DNA of 64,000 bases from Clostridia bacterium (lineage in GTDB: Bacteria; Bacillota; Clostridia; Oscillospirales; CAG-272): NCBI GenBank assembly GCA_017621415.1, contig JAGATD010000045.1, positions 73,270 to 137,269 on the forward strand, read 5' to 3'. The position numbers were made by a program, and so were the translations under genes. The notes beneath the pieces are model-generated. The model searched no databases. It was not told the origin of the DNA and saw nothing but the letters and a program-made list of their open reading frames with translations. Position 1 is the first letter of the stretch. Each line of letters begins with the position of its first letter. Below are positions 15,472 through 24,643 of the stretch, one piece after another.

Positions 15472-16026
15472 ATGGGCGCAGTTTATGATTTTGAAGAAGA
15501 AAAGCTTATTGTCGGCGTGATTTACAGCGACAGGGAGCTTATGGAAAAGGCTATCGCAATTTTAGTAGAGGAATTTGGCGAAATTGAGGACGTCAGCGAG
15601 GAATTCTCATTCTCCAAGGAATTTTCAGACTACTATGACGAGGAAATGGGCGGCGAGGGTCTGAGAAGAATTTACAGCTTTAAAAATACTGTTGACCCTG
15701 CAAGACAGGCTGATATAAAAATCAGGACCAACGAGATTGAAAATATGCTTTCGGTAGACGGCGGCAGGCGTGTTAATCTTGACCCCGGATTTATTAACCA
15801 CGGAAGACTTTTACTTGCCACAACGAAAAAGGCCGGCTTCCGTATCCCCTTAAAAGACGGAATTTACACCGAGATGACCCTCTTTTTTGCTAGGGGCGAG
15901 TGGCACAAGCTCCCCTGGACATACAGAGATTATCAGTCTGAGAGGGTGCAGCGTTTTATTACAGAGGTAAGACATAAATATCTTCTGCAAAGAAGAAAAA
16001 GCATGGCTGAAAATGCAAAAAAATAA
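15472..16026 (+). CDS. DUF4416 family protein
   Basis: The 184-aa product matches the DUF4416 plan as I remember it: an N-terminal VGVIYSDRELMEKAIAIL, a central DYYDEEMG, a TNEIEN segment, RRVNLDPGFI, LLLATTKKAGFRIPL, IYTEMTLFF and PWTYRDYQSE. The length is usual. The family is conserved in several bacterial groups, but its function is unknown. It stands alone on the plus strand, divergent from cotJA and upstream of glyA; TTGACT at 15412 and an AT-rich tract near 15433 may be its promoter, with poor spacing. Confidence 0.8.
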   Translation: MGAVYDFEEEKLIVGVIYSDRELMEKAIAILVEEFGEIEDVSEEFSFSKEFSDYYDEEMGGEGLRRIYSFKNTVDPARQADIKIRTNEIENMLSVDGGRRVNLDPGFINHGRLLLATTKKAGFRIPLKDGIYTEMTLFFARGEWHKLPWTYRDYQSERVQRFITEVRHKYLLQRRKSMAENAKK

Positions 16027-16106
16027 AGTAATAGCACGAAAATATGTCGATTTTACGGTAATTTACTCAAAACAGTTAACAAATGACAAAGCTTTTTGTT
16101 AATCTA

Positions 16107-16135
16107 TTGACAAAGCAATACTTTTAATGTATAAT
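16107..16135 (+). promoter_or_regulatory. Consensus promoter of glyA
   Basis: TTGACA (16107-16112) and TATAAT (16130-16135) are exactly 17 bases apart. The start codon is 33 bases past the -10, so no room exists for a riboswitch in the leader. Confidence 0.85.
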
Positions 16136-16168
16136 ATATCGGTAATCTAAAAATAAGGAAAGAAAAAA

Positions 16169-17413
16169 ATGAGAGAATACAATCTTCTTAAAACAAACGA
16201 CCCCGAGCTTTACAGCGCGGTTATGGCAGAGACCTCAAGGCAGAGGAATAAAATTGAGCTTATCGCTTCCGAGAACTTCGTTTCTGAGGTTGTAATGGAG
16301 GCTAACGGCACAACCCTTACAAACAAATATGCCGAGGGATACCCCTCTAAGAGATATTACGGCGGATGCGAGCATGTAGACGTTGTTGAAACTATCGCTA
16401 TCGAGCGCGCTAAGGAGCTTTTCGGCGCAGGATATGCAAATGTTCAGCCCCACTCGGGCGCACAGGCTAATATGGCTGTGTTCTTTGCTCTTCTTGAGCC
16501 GGGCGACACCGTTCTTTCTATGAATCTTGCTCACGGTGGACACCTTTCTCACGGCTCGCCCGTAAATATGTCCGGTAAGTACTGGAACATTGTTCCCTAC
16601 GGTGTTTCTGAAAATGACGGCAGAATCGACTACGACGAGGTTGAAAGACTTGCTCTCGAGTGCAGCCCCAAGCTTATTCTCGCAGGCGCTTCAGCATATC
16701 CCAGAATTATCGACTTTAAGAGATTCCGTGAGATTGCAGACAAGGTTGGAGCATACCTTATGGTAGATATGGCGCATATCGCAGGTCTTGTTGCCACAGG
16801 AGCTCATCCCTCGCCTGTTCCCTATGCTCACGTTACCACAACCACCACTCACAAAACACTGAGAGGTCCGAGAGGCGGTCTTATTCTCACAAATGACGAG
16901 GAGCTTGCAAAAAAGATAAATAAGGCTATCTTCCCCGGTATTCAGGGCGGTCCCCTTATGCACACAATTGCCGCTAAGGCAGTTTGCTTCGGTGAGGCTC
17001 TTAAGCCCGAGTTTGGGGCTTATGCCGACCAGATAGTAAAGAATGCGGCGGCTCTTGCTGAGGGTCTTCTTGCAGAGGGATTTAAGCTTGTTTCCGGCGG
17101 CACAGACAACCACCTTATGCTCGTTGACCTTACGGGAATGAAGGTTGACACAGGTAAAGAGGCTGAGCATCTTCTTGACGAGGTTGGCATTACCTGCAAC
17201 AAAAACGCAATTCCCTTTGACACCCAGAAGCCCTTTGTTACAAGCGGACTGAGACTTGGTACAGCCGCAACGACCACAAGAGGCTTTAAGGAAGAGGACA
17301 TGGCTGAGATCGCTAAGATCATCGGTATGACTCTTAAGGACTACGATAATAACGCAGAGGAAGCTAAGGCACGCGTTGCAGCCCTTTGCGCAAAATATCC
17401 TCTTTACGAGTAA
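16169..17413 (+). CDS. glyA: Serine hydroxymethyltransferase
   Basis: The 414-aa product is full length. It shows LIASENFVS, the substrate-pocket [30 protein letters not shown] and the PLP-lysine segment [14 protein letters not shown]. The enzyme interconverts serine and glycine and feeds one-carbon units to tetrahydrofolate in the cytosol. AAGGAAAG precedes the ATG. It is monocistronic by its promoter and by a terminator at 17553. The last 33 bases (17381-17413) are duplicated exactly at 17498-17530, with an interspersed palindromic repeat between the copies. Confidence 0.97.
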   Translation: MREYNLLKTNDPELYSAVMAETSRQRNKIELIASENFVSEVVMEANGTTLTNKYAEGYPSKRYYGGCEHVDVVETIAIERAKELFGAGYANVQPHSGAQANMAVFFALLEPGDTVLSMNLAHGGHLSHGSPVNMSGKYWNIVPYGVSENDGRIDYDEVERLALECSPKLILAGASAYPRIIDFKRFREIADKVGAYLMVDMAHIAGLVATGAHPSPVPYAHVTTTTTHKTLRGPRGGLILTNDEELAKKINKAIFPGIQGGPLMHTIAAKAVCFGEALKPEFGAYADQIVKNAAALAEGLLAEGFKLVSGGTDNHLMLVDLTGMKVDTGKEAEHLLDEVGITCNKNAIPFDTQKPFVTSGLRLGTAATTTRGFKEEDMAEIAKIIGMTLKDYDNNAEEAKARVAALCAKYPLYE

Positions 17414-17441
17414 ATAGCTTTTTAAATCAATCATTCTCGCA

Positions 17442-17488
17442 CCTCATCCACCGGCAGTGCCGGTCCCCCTTCCCCAACAGGGAAGGCT
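17442..17488 (+). repeat. Solo palindromic repeat of the CCTCATCCACC...GGGAAGGCT family
   Basis: This 47-base copy starts CCTCATCCACC, has a small hairpin (GGCAGTGCC), then GGTCCCCCTTCCCC and a second pairing arm GGGAAGGCT. The same unit occurs at 40981 and 41912, and in inverted form at 40477 and 41811. It sits between the two copies of the glyA 3' end. Confidence 0.85.
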
Positions 17489-17497
17489 ATGGTCGCT

Positions 17498-17530
17498 GCC
17501 CTTTGCGCAAAATATCCTCTTTACGAGTAA
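17498..17530 (+). pseudogene. Exact 33-bp duplicate of the glyA 3' end
   Basis: Bases 17498-17530 are identical to 17381-17413, the last 33 bases of glyA including its TAA stop. The glyA-like terminator follows this distal copy, so the ancestral downstream flank is here and the 84 bases between the copies appear to be inserted. Confidence 0.85.
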
Positions 17531-17552
17531 CTATTTAATAAACCTAACAGAA

Positions 17553-17581
17553 AGCGGGGAAAATCTTCCCCGTTTTCTCTT
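17553..17581 (+). terminator. glyA terminator
   Basis: CGGGGAA (17555-17561) pairs with TTCCCCG (17566-17572) and is followed by TTTTCTCTT. It stands after the duplicated glyA end. Confidence 0.75.
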
Positions 17582-17616
17582 GCAAAAAATATTTCTGAGT
17601 TTTTTTGCAAAACCCC

Positions 17617-17645
17617 TTGACAAAGGGGAGATATTCGTGTATAAT
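17617..17645 (+). promoter_or_regulatory. Consensus promoter of rplJ-rplL
   Basis: TTGACA (17617-17622) and TATAAT (17640-17645) are exactly 17 bases apart, a strong sigma-A promoter as expected for ribosomal protein genes. Confidence 0.88.
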
Positions 17646-17656
17646 ACCATAGGTAT

Positions 17657-17790
17657 CCTAAGACAGCAGGTTTCCGGTAAAAGTGTAAGCTTTCCTGCCG
17701 AGGTGAAGAAAACTAAAATATATATTGTATTTTTGTTGTCCTTTTCTCGGGAGGTTGTCTGCCTTTTTCGGAAAAGGATGTTTTTTATTG
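17657..17790 (+). ncRNA. Ribosomal protein L10 leader
   Basis: The leader starts CCTAAGACAGCAGG and continues to CTTTCCTGCCGAGGTGAAG, the conserved paired ends of the L10 leader known upstream of rplJ in Firmicutes. Binding of the L10-L12 complex to this RNA represses the operon. After it, CCTTTTC (near 17739) can pair with GAAAAGG (near 17771) before ATGTTTTTT, a possible attenuator just ahead of the ribosome site. Confidence 0.85.
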
Positions 17791-17811
17791 ATTTTTTATG
17801 GAGGTGAAACA

Positions 17812-18357
17812 ATGCCAAGCAATAAGATTCTTGAAGAAAAGAAGCAAGTCGTTGAAACACTCGCCGCTAAGATGCAGTCCGCACAGGCAGGCGTGCTTGT
17901 TAAATACGAAGGCATTAAGGTTTCTGAAGACACCGAGCTCCGTGCAGCTCTTCGTAAGGCCGGTGTAGAATACACCGTTATGAAGAACACCCTCACAGGC
18001 AGAGCATGCGACATCGCAGGCTACGGCGATATGAAGCAGTACCTTTCCGGTATGACCGCTATCGCAATCAGCCAGGACGATCCCCTCGCTCCCGCAAAGA
18101 TCATGAAGCAGTTCGCTGACAAAATTGAGTGCTTTGAAATCAAGGCAGGTTTTGTTGACGGAGGCGTTCTTGACCAGGCAGGCGTTGAGGCTCTCGCAGC
18201 TACTCCTACTAAGGAAGTTCTTATCGGCAAGATGATGGGCAGTCTTCAGTCTTCCCTTTACAGCTTTGCTTATGTACTTCAGGCTATTATCGACAAAGAC
18301 GGAGAGGCAGCACCCGCAGAGGATGCGGCTCCCGCAGAAGCTCCCGCAGAGGCTTAA
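17812..18357 (+). CDS. rplJ: Ribosomal protein L10
   Basis: The ATG at 17812 follows GGAGGTG by about five bases; longer in-frame readings run into the leader. The 181-aa product begins MPSNKILEEKKQVVETLAAK and has LVKYEGIKVSEDTELR, YTVMKNTLTGRA and an Ala/Pro/Glu-rich C-terminal tail (AAPAEDAAPAEAPAEA). L10 anchors L7/L12 dimers to the ribosomal stalk. The acidic repetitive tail extends past the usual end. Confidence 0.97.
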   Translation: MPSNKILEEKKQVVETLAAKMQSAQAGVLVKYEGIKVSEDTELRAALRKAGVEYTVMKNTLTGRACDIAGYGDMKQYLSGMTAIAISQDDPLAPAKIMKQFADKIECFEIKAGFVDGGVLDQAGVEALAATPTKEVLIGKMMGSLQSSLYSFAYVLQAIIDKDGEAAPAEDAAPAEAPAEA

Positions 18358-18413
18358 TTTCTGCACTACATTATTAAATTAAAAATAATACGAAAATTTC
18401 GGAGGATTTTAAA

Positions 18414-18791
18414 ATGAACGAAAAGTCTACTCAGATCCTTGAGCTTGTTAAGGGTCTTACCATTCTTGAACTCGCAGATCTCGTAAAGGCACTTGAGGAG
18501 GAATTCGGCGTTTCTGCAGCTCCTGTAGCAGTTGCAGCAGCTCCCGGCGCAGGCGCAGCAGCTCCCGCAGCAGAGGAGAAGACCGAGTTCGACGTTGTTC
18601 TTAAGAACGCTGGTGCTTCTAAGCTTAACGTTATCAAGGTTGTTCGTGAGATCACCGGCCTTGGACTTAAGGACGCTAAGGACCTTGTTGAGGCAGCTCC
18701 CAAGACTGTTAAGGAAGCAGTTGCTAAGGAAGAGGCTGACAAGATCGCTGAGCAGCTTAAGGCTGCAGGCGCAGAGGTTGAAGTTAAGTAA
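18414..18791 (+). CDS. rplL: Ribosomal protein L7/L12
   Basis: The 125-aa product has the N-terminal dimer domain ([20 protein letters not shown]), an Ala/Gly/Pro hinge near residues 40-57, and the factor-binding domain ([38 protein letters not shown]). GGAGG precedes the ATG. It is 56 bases after rplJ in the same transcript. Confidence 0.98.
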   Translation: MNEKSTQILELVKGLTILELADLVKALEEEFGVSAAPVAVAAAPGAGAAAPAAEEKTEFDVVLKNAGASKLNVIKVVREITGLGLKDAKDLVEAAPKTVKEAVAKEEADKIAEQLKAAGAEVEVK

Positions 18792-18812
18792 TTTCATCTC
18801 CCTAATAAAAAA

Positions 18813-18841
18813 AGACGGTCACCTGCAGACCGTCTTTTTTG
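18813..18841 (+). terminator. Terminator of rplJ-rplL
   Basis: AGACGGTC (18813-18820) pairs with GACCGTCT (18828-18835), followed by a long T run. Confidence 0.92.
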
Positions 18842-19032
18842 TTTTCTCATCAGAAGACAAAAAATAAAAATGAGGAATGAAAGTTCTGTCACAGTGGCAA
18901 AGTACAGTAGGCGACAAAAGCATGTAACAAAGTTTTTAAAATTATACTTTCTTTTTGGGGGCTTTGCGAATAAAGGGAGACTGTTTTGCAAAAAATAACT
19001 ACAATCTCAGGAAAAGGAAGGTTTTTTGGATT

Positions 19033-20277
19033 TTGAAAAAATTAGTTGCTCTGATTTTGACCCTTGTAGCTATCTTTGGAGTTTGCGCTGTCTCTGCCAG
19101 CGCTTTTTTAGGTCCCGGAGCGCAGGTTATTGCCTCGGATATTAAAATGGTAAAAACAGGACTTAAGGGACATAAAATGACCTTTACCGATGGTGACTTT
19201 AAGTCCGCACTATGTGTAACAGACTTTAATTCTATCACCGTTACCTCTATTCCCACATCTCTTGAGGGCACGCTTTTGCTAGGCGGCAGACGTGTAAGCG
19301 AGGGACGTGAAATTCAGCGAAAGAACCTAGGTGGACTTGTATTTGTTCCTGCATCAAAATCGGTTTCGGAATGCTCCTTTAAATTCAAGGTTGACGGCGG
19401 AAGCGAAATCGAATGCAGCCTTAAATTTATCGACAAGGTAAATTATGCCCCCAAAACAGACAGCATTCCAACAGTAAAGACCCAGCAGAATATAAGTGTT
19501 TATTCTTCGGTTTCTGCCTCCGACCCTGAGGGCGACCGCCTTGAATATATTGTTGTTTCTTACCCCGCAGAGGGCAGAGTCTGCTTCCTTGACGGCGGAA
19601 AATTCTGCTACACTCCCGACAGCGACTATACGGGCGAGGACAAATTCACCTATGTTGTACGTGATGACTACGGCAACTACTCCGAGCCTATGGCGGTGAA
19701 GATTGAGGTAGTTAACAGAATGTGCAGCACTGTGTATATCGATATGGAGGACAGGAGCGAGTACAATGCCGCGGTTGCAATGACCGCTATGGGAATTATG
19801 GGCGGAAAGATACTGGGAGATGACGTATACTTTAATCCCGATGAGGAGCTGAGCCGCGCGGAATTTGTTGCCCTGGCTATGAAAAGCGCAGGTGTGCGCC
19901 CCGATTCCAGCATTTCATCAAGCTATTTTGACGATGATGCCGATATTCCCCTCTCGCTTAAGCCCTATGTTGCAACAGCGCAGAGAATAGGACTTATAAG
20001 CGGTGATTTTGCAGACGGAAAGCTGACCTTTGAGCCTAATAAGTCTATAACAAAATACGAGGCTGCAAAGATTTTGGCATCTCTTATCGGTGTTGACGGT
20101 GATGGTGAGGAAAGTGTTTTTGCAACAGATGAGGAAATTCCAATATGGGCAAGACCTGCCGTTTCGGCTATGTGTATGCTCGGAGTATTTGATGTCGAGG
20201 ATGCCGAGAGCTCATCGGGCGCTGTGACAAGGGCATCTGCCGCCGAGTACTTCTATCGAATAGAAAATTCCAAATAA
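19033..20277 (+). CDS. S-layer-homology surface protein with cadherin-like domain
   Basis: The start is TTG at 19033 with AGGAAGG upstream at a slightly long spacing; the reading frame opens earlier but the signal peptide (KKLVALILTLVAIFGVCAVS, cleavage near ASA) begins here. The 414-aa product has an N-terminal beta domain, a cadherin/VCBS-type domain near 145-240 (SVSASDPEGDRLEYIVV, FTYVVRDDYGN) and three SLH repeats to the C-terminus (FNPDEELSRAEFVALAMKS; FEPNKSITKYEAAKILASL; AVTRASAAEYFYRI). SLH domains bind secondary cell-wall polymer, so it should sit in the wall. It stands alone between two terminators. Its specific role is unknown. Confidence 0.88.
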   Translation: MKKLVALILTLVAIFGVCAVSASAFLGPGAQVIASDIKMVKTGLKGHKMTFTDGDFKSALCVTDFNSITVTSIPTSLEGTLLLGGRRVSEGREIQRKNLGGLVFVPASKSVSECSFKFKVDGGSEIECSLKFIDKVNYAPKTDSIPTVKTQQNISVYSSVSASDPEGDRLEYIVVSYPAEGRVCFLDGGKFCYTPDSDYTGEDKFTYVVRDDYGNYSEPMAVKIEVVNRMCSTVYIDMEDRSEYNAAVAMTAMGIMGGKILGDDVYFNPDEELSRAEFVALAMKSAGVRPDSSISSSYFDDDADIPLSLKPYVATAQRIGLISGDFADGKLTFEPNKSITKYEAAKILASLIGVDGDGEESVFATDEEIPIWARPAVSAMCMLGVFDVEDAESSSGAVTRASAAEYFYRIENSK

Positions 20278-20320
20278 AATGACGGAATAAAACCCACCCC
20301 TCTATATTAATTTTTAAAAA

Positions 20321-20367
20321 GTGCCTGCTCTCACATCTTTACCGATATGATTGCAGGCACATTTTTT
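20321..20367 (+). terminator. Terminator of the SLH gene
   Basis: GTGCCTGC (20321-20328) pairs with GCAGGCAC (20353-20360), followed by ATTTTTTG. Confidence 0.8.
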
Positions 20368-20450
20368 GCAACAAAAATTCCTGTGGCAGAAATATTTTGA
20401 TATCCCCTCACATGGCCCAAAAGCTTTTTTGAGCGCCCGAAGATTATATA

Positions 20451-21425
20451 TTAATCGTAGAACTGTTTTTTCAGATGCGAATGAAGCAGCTCGGTAAACT
20501 CCTTGACAGTGTCGGATATATATCTGCTCTTTTTACGGATAGCATATAGCGAAAAGGCTGCATAGTTGGTTGCCGGAAGAAACAGGCTAACATCTGCGTT
20601 AAAATTGCCGTATTTAATTTGCTTTTCGGAGATAAAGCAAATTCCGAAGCCCGCCTCAGCATATTTTACGGCAGTTGATTCCTGCTCAAACTCCATTGCT
20701 ACGTTAGGGATAAGCTTTCGTTCGTCAAATATGTGCTTCCCCATTTGACGCAGCTTGCTTCCTTTGTTTAACAAAATGAATTTTTCGCTTTGCAGGTCCA
20801 CGACAGAGACCTTACAGTCTTCATAAAATTCCTTAGGAGAATTCCTTATTTGCTCGACAGTAATGGCTTTCTTGGCAATGCCGTGCTTTTGCGCTATTTC
20901 TTTTGAAGCAACTATAAATATACGCTCATCTACCAGGGTGTGATATTTGTAGCCTTCCATAAATACCGCCGCATTGTTTATAACAAGATCAACCTCATTG
21001 TTGTCAAGCCTGGATTCAAGCATAGAGTCACTCTCGGCGAAAACACGCACCTCTATGTCCGGATACCTCGATTTAAAGAGCCGAATTGGCTCGGGCAATA
21101 TATTTTCCGCAATAAATTGCGGCGCTCCTATGCTTATCGTTCCGTTTTTCAGCATCAGAATATCATCAATTTCTGTGTTTAGATTGTTTTGAATACGCAT
21201 AGTGCTTTCAATAGCGGCAATATATTTTGCGCCGATTACGGTAGGCTTTATCTCCCGGCCTGAGCGCTCAAATATCGGGGCTCCGATTTCCTTTTCCACC
21301 TTTTTTATCGTGAGAGAAAGCGCCGGCTGAGAAATATAGAGCTTTTCGGCAGCTCTCGTGAAAGATCCCTCTTGATATACAGCGTATACATAGTCCATAA
21401 AATTAAAAAAATTAGTTGATTTCAT
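20451..21425 (-). CDS. LysR-family transcriptional regulator of locus B
   Basis: The 324-aa product has the LysR N-terminal winged helix-turn-helix (FMDYVYAVYQEGSFTRAAEK, LYISQPALSLTIKKVEKEIG) and a periplasmic-binding-protein-like effector domain from about residue 90. GGAGAA precedes the ATG. It is divergent from the 417-aa toroid gene with 250 bases between. Two identical ATAAGC-N4-GCTTAT dyads lie in that gap, one beside its own ribosome site and one upstream of the divergent promoter, the usual pattern of a LysR activator that limits its own expression. The inducer is unknown; a product of toroid or GH20 action is a reasonable guess. Confidence 0.9.
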   Translation of the reverse strand: MKSTNFFNFMDYVYAVYQEGSFTRAAEKLYISQPALSLTIKKVEKEIGAPIFERSGREIKPTVIGAKYIAAIESTMRIQNNLNTEIDDILMLKNGTISIGAPQFIAENILPEPIRLFKSRYPDIEVRVFAESDSMLESRLDNNEVDLVINNAAVFMEGYKYHTLVDERIFIVASKEIAQKHGIAKKAITVEQIRNSPKEFYEDCKVSVVDLQSEKFILLNKGSKLRQMGKHIFDERKLIPNVAMEFEQESTAVKYAEAGFGICFISEKQIKYGNFNADVSLFLPATNYAAFSLYAIRKKSRYISDTVKEFTELLHSHLKKQFYD

Positions 21426-21434
21426 AGCTTCTCC

Positions 21435-21450
21435 ATAAGCTTTTGCTTAT
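21435..21450. promoter_or_regulatory. LysR operator dyad 1 (lysR-proximal)
   Basis: ATAAGC-TTTT-GCTTAT sits immediately upstream of the lysR ribosome site, where binding would block lysR expression. The half-sites are identical to those of dyad 2. Confidence 0.65.
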
Positions 21451-21558
21451 AAATTAAGTTGTGTATTTACAATTGATTATATCACGCGCGACAGAATTTT
21501 TCAATAGATTTGCAAAAAATTACCGTCAGCATTTATAAAGACGGGGTGCCGCGCAACT

Positions 21559-21576
21559 CATAAGCAGACGCTTATG
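21559..21576. promoter_or_regulatory. LysR operator dyad 2 (target-promoter-proximal)
   Basis: CATAAGC-AGAC-GCTTATG is a perfect dyad. Its centre lies about 65 bases upstream of the start site expected from the -10 at 21621, the classical position of a LysR recognition site. Confidence 0.7.
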
Positions 21577-21597
21577 ATTTCATACTTAAATAAATAT

Positions 21598-21626
21598 TTG
21601 ATTATACACTTTCCCTGTGATATAAT
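21598..21626 (+). promoter_or_regulatory. Promoter of locus B (417-aa toroid, GH20 and following genes)
   Basis: TTGATT (21598-21603) and TATAAT (21621-21626) are 17 bases apart, 49 bases before the GTG at 21676. Confidence 0.8.
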
Positions 21627-21675
21627 TTAAATGCAAAGAAGCATTCCTTATTAAACAAATATAGGAAACATAAAA

Positions 21676-22929
21676 GTGATGGATATAAAAGGAATCATTA
21701 CCAGCGAGCGTATTGCAGAAATTCGATCCGCTCGTAAATTGAACAGAGATCATAGCTACAGTGCGGCTTGTTCTGTAATAGGCATAAATGCGGTTTCAGA
21801 GCTTGATAATCTTTTATCGCTCTATGACGAGAGTATTTATATCCTTTTTTCAGAGCTATACGATCACGGAATAGGCGGTTTTTACTATTCGGTATCCGCA
21901 AGAGACACAGACGGTTTTCTGCCGGATCTTGAAAGCACAAAGCAGATACTGAACTCTATAACAACGCTCGGACTTCGAGACGATGAGCGGCTGCTTGCCG
22001 ACCTGTTACCTACAGAAATTGCTAACCGTATAGTTAATTTTACCCTATCCTTACAGGCTCCTGACGGATATTTTTATCATCCGCAATGGGGCAAGCAGAT
22101 TACAGAGGTGAGAAAGCAGAAGGATGTGGTGTGGGCAAACAGCCTCCTAAAGAGCTTTTCGCAAACACCGATTTATCCTACGCCTCCGGAGCATTGGAGA
22201 AACAACAACGACTGCCCGGATTTTTTATCAAGCATTGACAACTTTAAGAAGCATCTATCAAACATAGATCTGTCAAAGACACCTACCAATGTTGCGAGCA
22301 GGCTAAATGCCAATAGTGCGCAAATCAAAAATGCGGGGGCACAGTACGTTGAAGAGCTAAAACGATGGCTTTCAAGCTGGAGATGGCTATGGCTATGGCA
22401 GGAGAGCGAAAACTACGATTCTATAAACGCGCTGATAAAAATATGTGAGGTTTACGATATAATGGATATTATTCTGCCGTATCAAGAGGTAATTCTCGAG
22501 GCGGCGATAAGGGGTATCGAAAGAGAAAATGCCGCCGATGTATTATACTGCGATAATCCTTGGAAATCCATAAACGGACTTTTTAAATTTCTCAGAGCAA
22601 ACAACGCGCGTGAAGAGATATACCGTTTGAGAAGCCGACTATGGCGCAGAGCCGAGAATCTTATAAGAAAAACGAGAGATAATGTGCTGATATTCAAACG
22701 AAATGACGGCGGTTTTTCATATACCCCAAAGGGATCTACATCAAGGTCTCAGGGAGCGCTCGTTGCCGTTCCGAACACCTGTGAAAGCGACATCAATGCC
22801 ACACTTGTTGCATCTTCAAGCACCGTAAACAACCTGTGCGCAGCGCTCGGAATACCCCGCACCGAAATATTCTGCGAAGAAGACGGAGATTTGTTCTTCG
22901 AGCTGCTAAAAAGCAAAATAAGTAAATAA
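21676..22929 (+). CDS. Alpha/alpha-toroid-like protein (417 aa), cytoplasmic, divergent member
   Basis: GTG at 21676 or the next codon ATG can start; AGGAA lies nine bases before the GTG. No signal peptide is present. Blocks shared with the other four toroid proteins are GGFYYSVSARDTDGFLPDLE (near 75-95), DGYFYHPQWGKQ, VRKQKD where others have RRGRD, NYDSINALIKI, CDNPWKSI, DGGFSYTPKG, SRSQGALVAV and CESDINATL. It is the most divergent copy: the middle region has a Trp-rich SSWRWLWLWQ. It leads the LysR-controlled operon with the GH20 gene 64 bases downstream, which ties the family to amino-sugar glycans. The function is unknown. Confidence 0.75.
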   Translation: MMDIKGIITSERIAEIRSARKLNRDHSYSAACSVIGINAVSELDNLLSLYDESIYILFSELYDHGIGGFYYSVSARDTDGFLPDLESTKQILNSITTLGLRDDERLLADLLPTEIANRIVNFTLSLQAPDGYFYHPQWGKQITEVRKQKDVVWANSLLKSFSQTPIYPTPPEHWRNNNDCPDFLSSIDNFKKHLSNIDLSKTPTNVASRLNANSAQIKNAGAQYVEELKRWLSSWRWLWLWQESENYDSINALIKICEVYDIMDIILPYQEVILEAAIRGIERENAADVLYCDNPWKSINGLFKFLRANNAREEIYRLRSRLWRRAENLIRKTRDNVLIFKRNDGGFSYTPKGSTSRSQGALVAVPNTCESDINATLVASSSTVNNLCAALGIPRTEIFCEEDGDLFFELLKSKISK

Positions 22930-22993
22930 TAGTTTGCATTATACATGATAAAAACACGATCTTGCTTAATACTGCACCGAAAGGAAAACAAAA

Positions 22994-24601
22994 TTGAAAG
23001 GCAATTTTGACACTCTTTCCGTAATGCTTGACATGTCAAGAAATGCGGTTATGAATTTAAAATCTCTTAAGGAATATGTTGACATCTTATCAAAAATCGG
23101 ATACAATGCTCTGTTTCTTTATACCGAAGATACCTATGAGGTAGAGGGAGAGCCGTATTTCGGATATATGCGAGGCAGATATTCAGCGGCTGAGCTGCGC
23201 GAAATCGATTCTTACGCCGCAGAACGCGGAGTAGAAATTATTCCATGCATACAAACGCTCGCACACCTTGAGACTATAAGCCGATGGGAAAAGTTTCCGA
23301 TGGACACGCCTGACATTCTTCTCGTGGATGACGAGAGAACCTACGAGCTTATTGACAAGATGTTCTCGAGCCTTGAAAAATGCCTATGCTCTCGCAGAAT
23401 TCACGTGGGACTTGACGAGGCGCACAGTCTAGGCAGAGGAAAGCATCTTGACAGCTACGGCTATGAAAGGGCGAGCGATATAATGCGCCGCCACCTTAAC
23501 CGGGTTCTTGAAATTGCAAAAAAGCACGGTTACGAAATTATGGTATGGTCCGATATGTTCTTCCGCTTCTGGAATGGCGGAAAATTCATTATACCGAAAA
23601 CCACCGTTCCCGATGAATACAAGGATATTATTCCTGAAGAGGTTATCCCTGTGCATTGGGATTACGACATAACAACCGAGAAACGGCTAGAGGATATGAT
23701 GGAAAACCTTGCTCAGATGTCGGATAAGGGCTGGTATGCCGGCTCTATTCAAACCTGCTCGGGCTTTATTCCACACGTAAAATACTCTGTCGAGTCTATG
23801 ACAAACGCAATAAATGTACTGAAGAGAATGAATGTCAGAAACCTTATGGTTACACTCTGGGGAGATAATGGCGGCGAATGCTCGAGGTATTCTACCATTC
23901 ACGGCCTTTATTACATAGCTCAGTATGCCAAGGGTATTACAGATTATGAGAAGATCAAATCCGGATTTGAGCGCACATTCGGTATCCCCTATGACAGCTA
24001 TATGCTGATAGATTCTCCTAACGAAATTTCACCAAGCACTGAGCATCCGGGCTCGCCGTGTAACCCATCAAAATATATGCTGTTTTGCGACCCGTTCCTC
24101 GGCTATCTCGATTATACGGTAGCTGACGGCTCTTACGTTTTTTATTCAGAAAAGGAGAGGCTGCTTGCCGACGTGGCGCAAAGCACGAGAAAGTACGGCT
24201 ATCTCTTCAACACGGCATCAAAGCTCTGCGCAGTTCTTAAACACAAATATTCCCTTGGCAAGCGCACAAGAGAAGCGTATGCCGCTGGTGACCGTGAGGC
24301 TCTCAGACAGCTTGCGGAGTATGATTATCCCGAAGCGATTCGCGCTCTGAAAAGCTTTGCTATCGCATTTGAAAAACAATGGATGAAAGAAAACAAGCCC
24401 CACGGCTTTGAGGTACAGGATATCCGTCTTGGAGGACTTCAGCATAGGCTTGACACCTGCCGTAAGCGTCTTTTGGCTTATCTTGACGGCAAGCTTGACA
24501 CCATCCCCGAGCTTGAGGAAGAAATTTTACCATTCCGCGAGGAAGGGCACAGCACCTATTATCACAGATATCACAAGATATCTACCGCCAATGTTTTATA
24601 G
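22994..24601 (+). CDS. GH20 beta-N-acetylhexosaminidase, GcnA-like, cytoplasmic
   Basis: The start is TTG at 22994 with AAGGAAA upstream. The 535-aa product is the TIM-barrel form of GH20 without an N-terminal GH20b domain: SVMLDMSRNAVMNLKSLKEY, LFLYTEDTYEVEGEPYFGYM, IIPCIQTLAHLETI, and the catalytic Asp-Glu pair in HVGLDEAHSLGRGKH (D141-E142), followed by MVWSDMFFR and WGDNGGECSR. This matches the GcnA group, which removes terminal N-acetylhexosamine. There is no signal peptide, so it should act on imported oligosaccharides. It follows the 417-aa toroid gene under LysR control and precedes the P2 cassette. Confidence 0.9.
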   Translation: MKGNFDTLSVMLDMSRNAVMNLKSLKEYVDILSKIGYNALFLYTEDTYEVEGEPYFGYMRGRYSAAELREIDSYAAERGVEIIPCIQTLAHLETISRWEKFPMDTPDILLVDDERTYELIDKMFSSLEKCLCSRRIHVGLDEAHSLGRGKHLDSYGYERASDIMRRHLNRVLEIAKKHGYEIMVWSDMFFRFWNGGKFIIPKTTVPDEYKDIIPEEVIPVHWDYDITTEKRLEDMMENLAQMSDKGWYAGSIQTCSGFIPHVKYSVESMTNAINVLKRMNVRNLMVTLWGDNGGECSRYSTIHGLYYIAQYAKGITDYEKIKSGFERTFGIPYDSYMLIDSPNEISPSTEHPGSPCNPSKYMLFCDPFLGYLDYTVADGSYVFYSEKERLLADVAQSTRKYGYLFNTASKLCAVLKHKYSLGKRTREAYAAGDREALRQLAEYDYPEAIRALKSFAIAFEKQWMKENKPHGFEVQDIRLGGLQHRLDTCRKRLLAYLDGKLDTIPELEEEILPFREEGHSTYYHRYHKISTANVL

Positions 24602-24643
24602 TTTATTCGCAACCCCAATATATTAAGAAAGGTAGAAAGGAAA

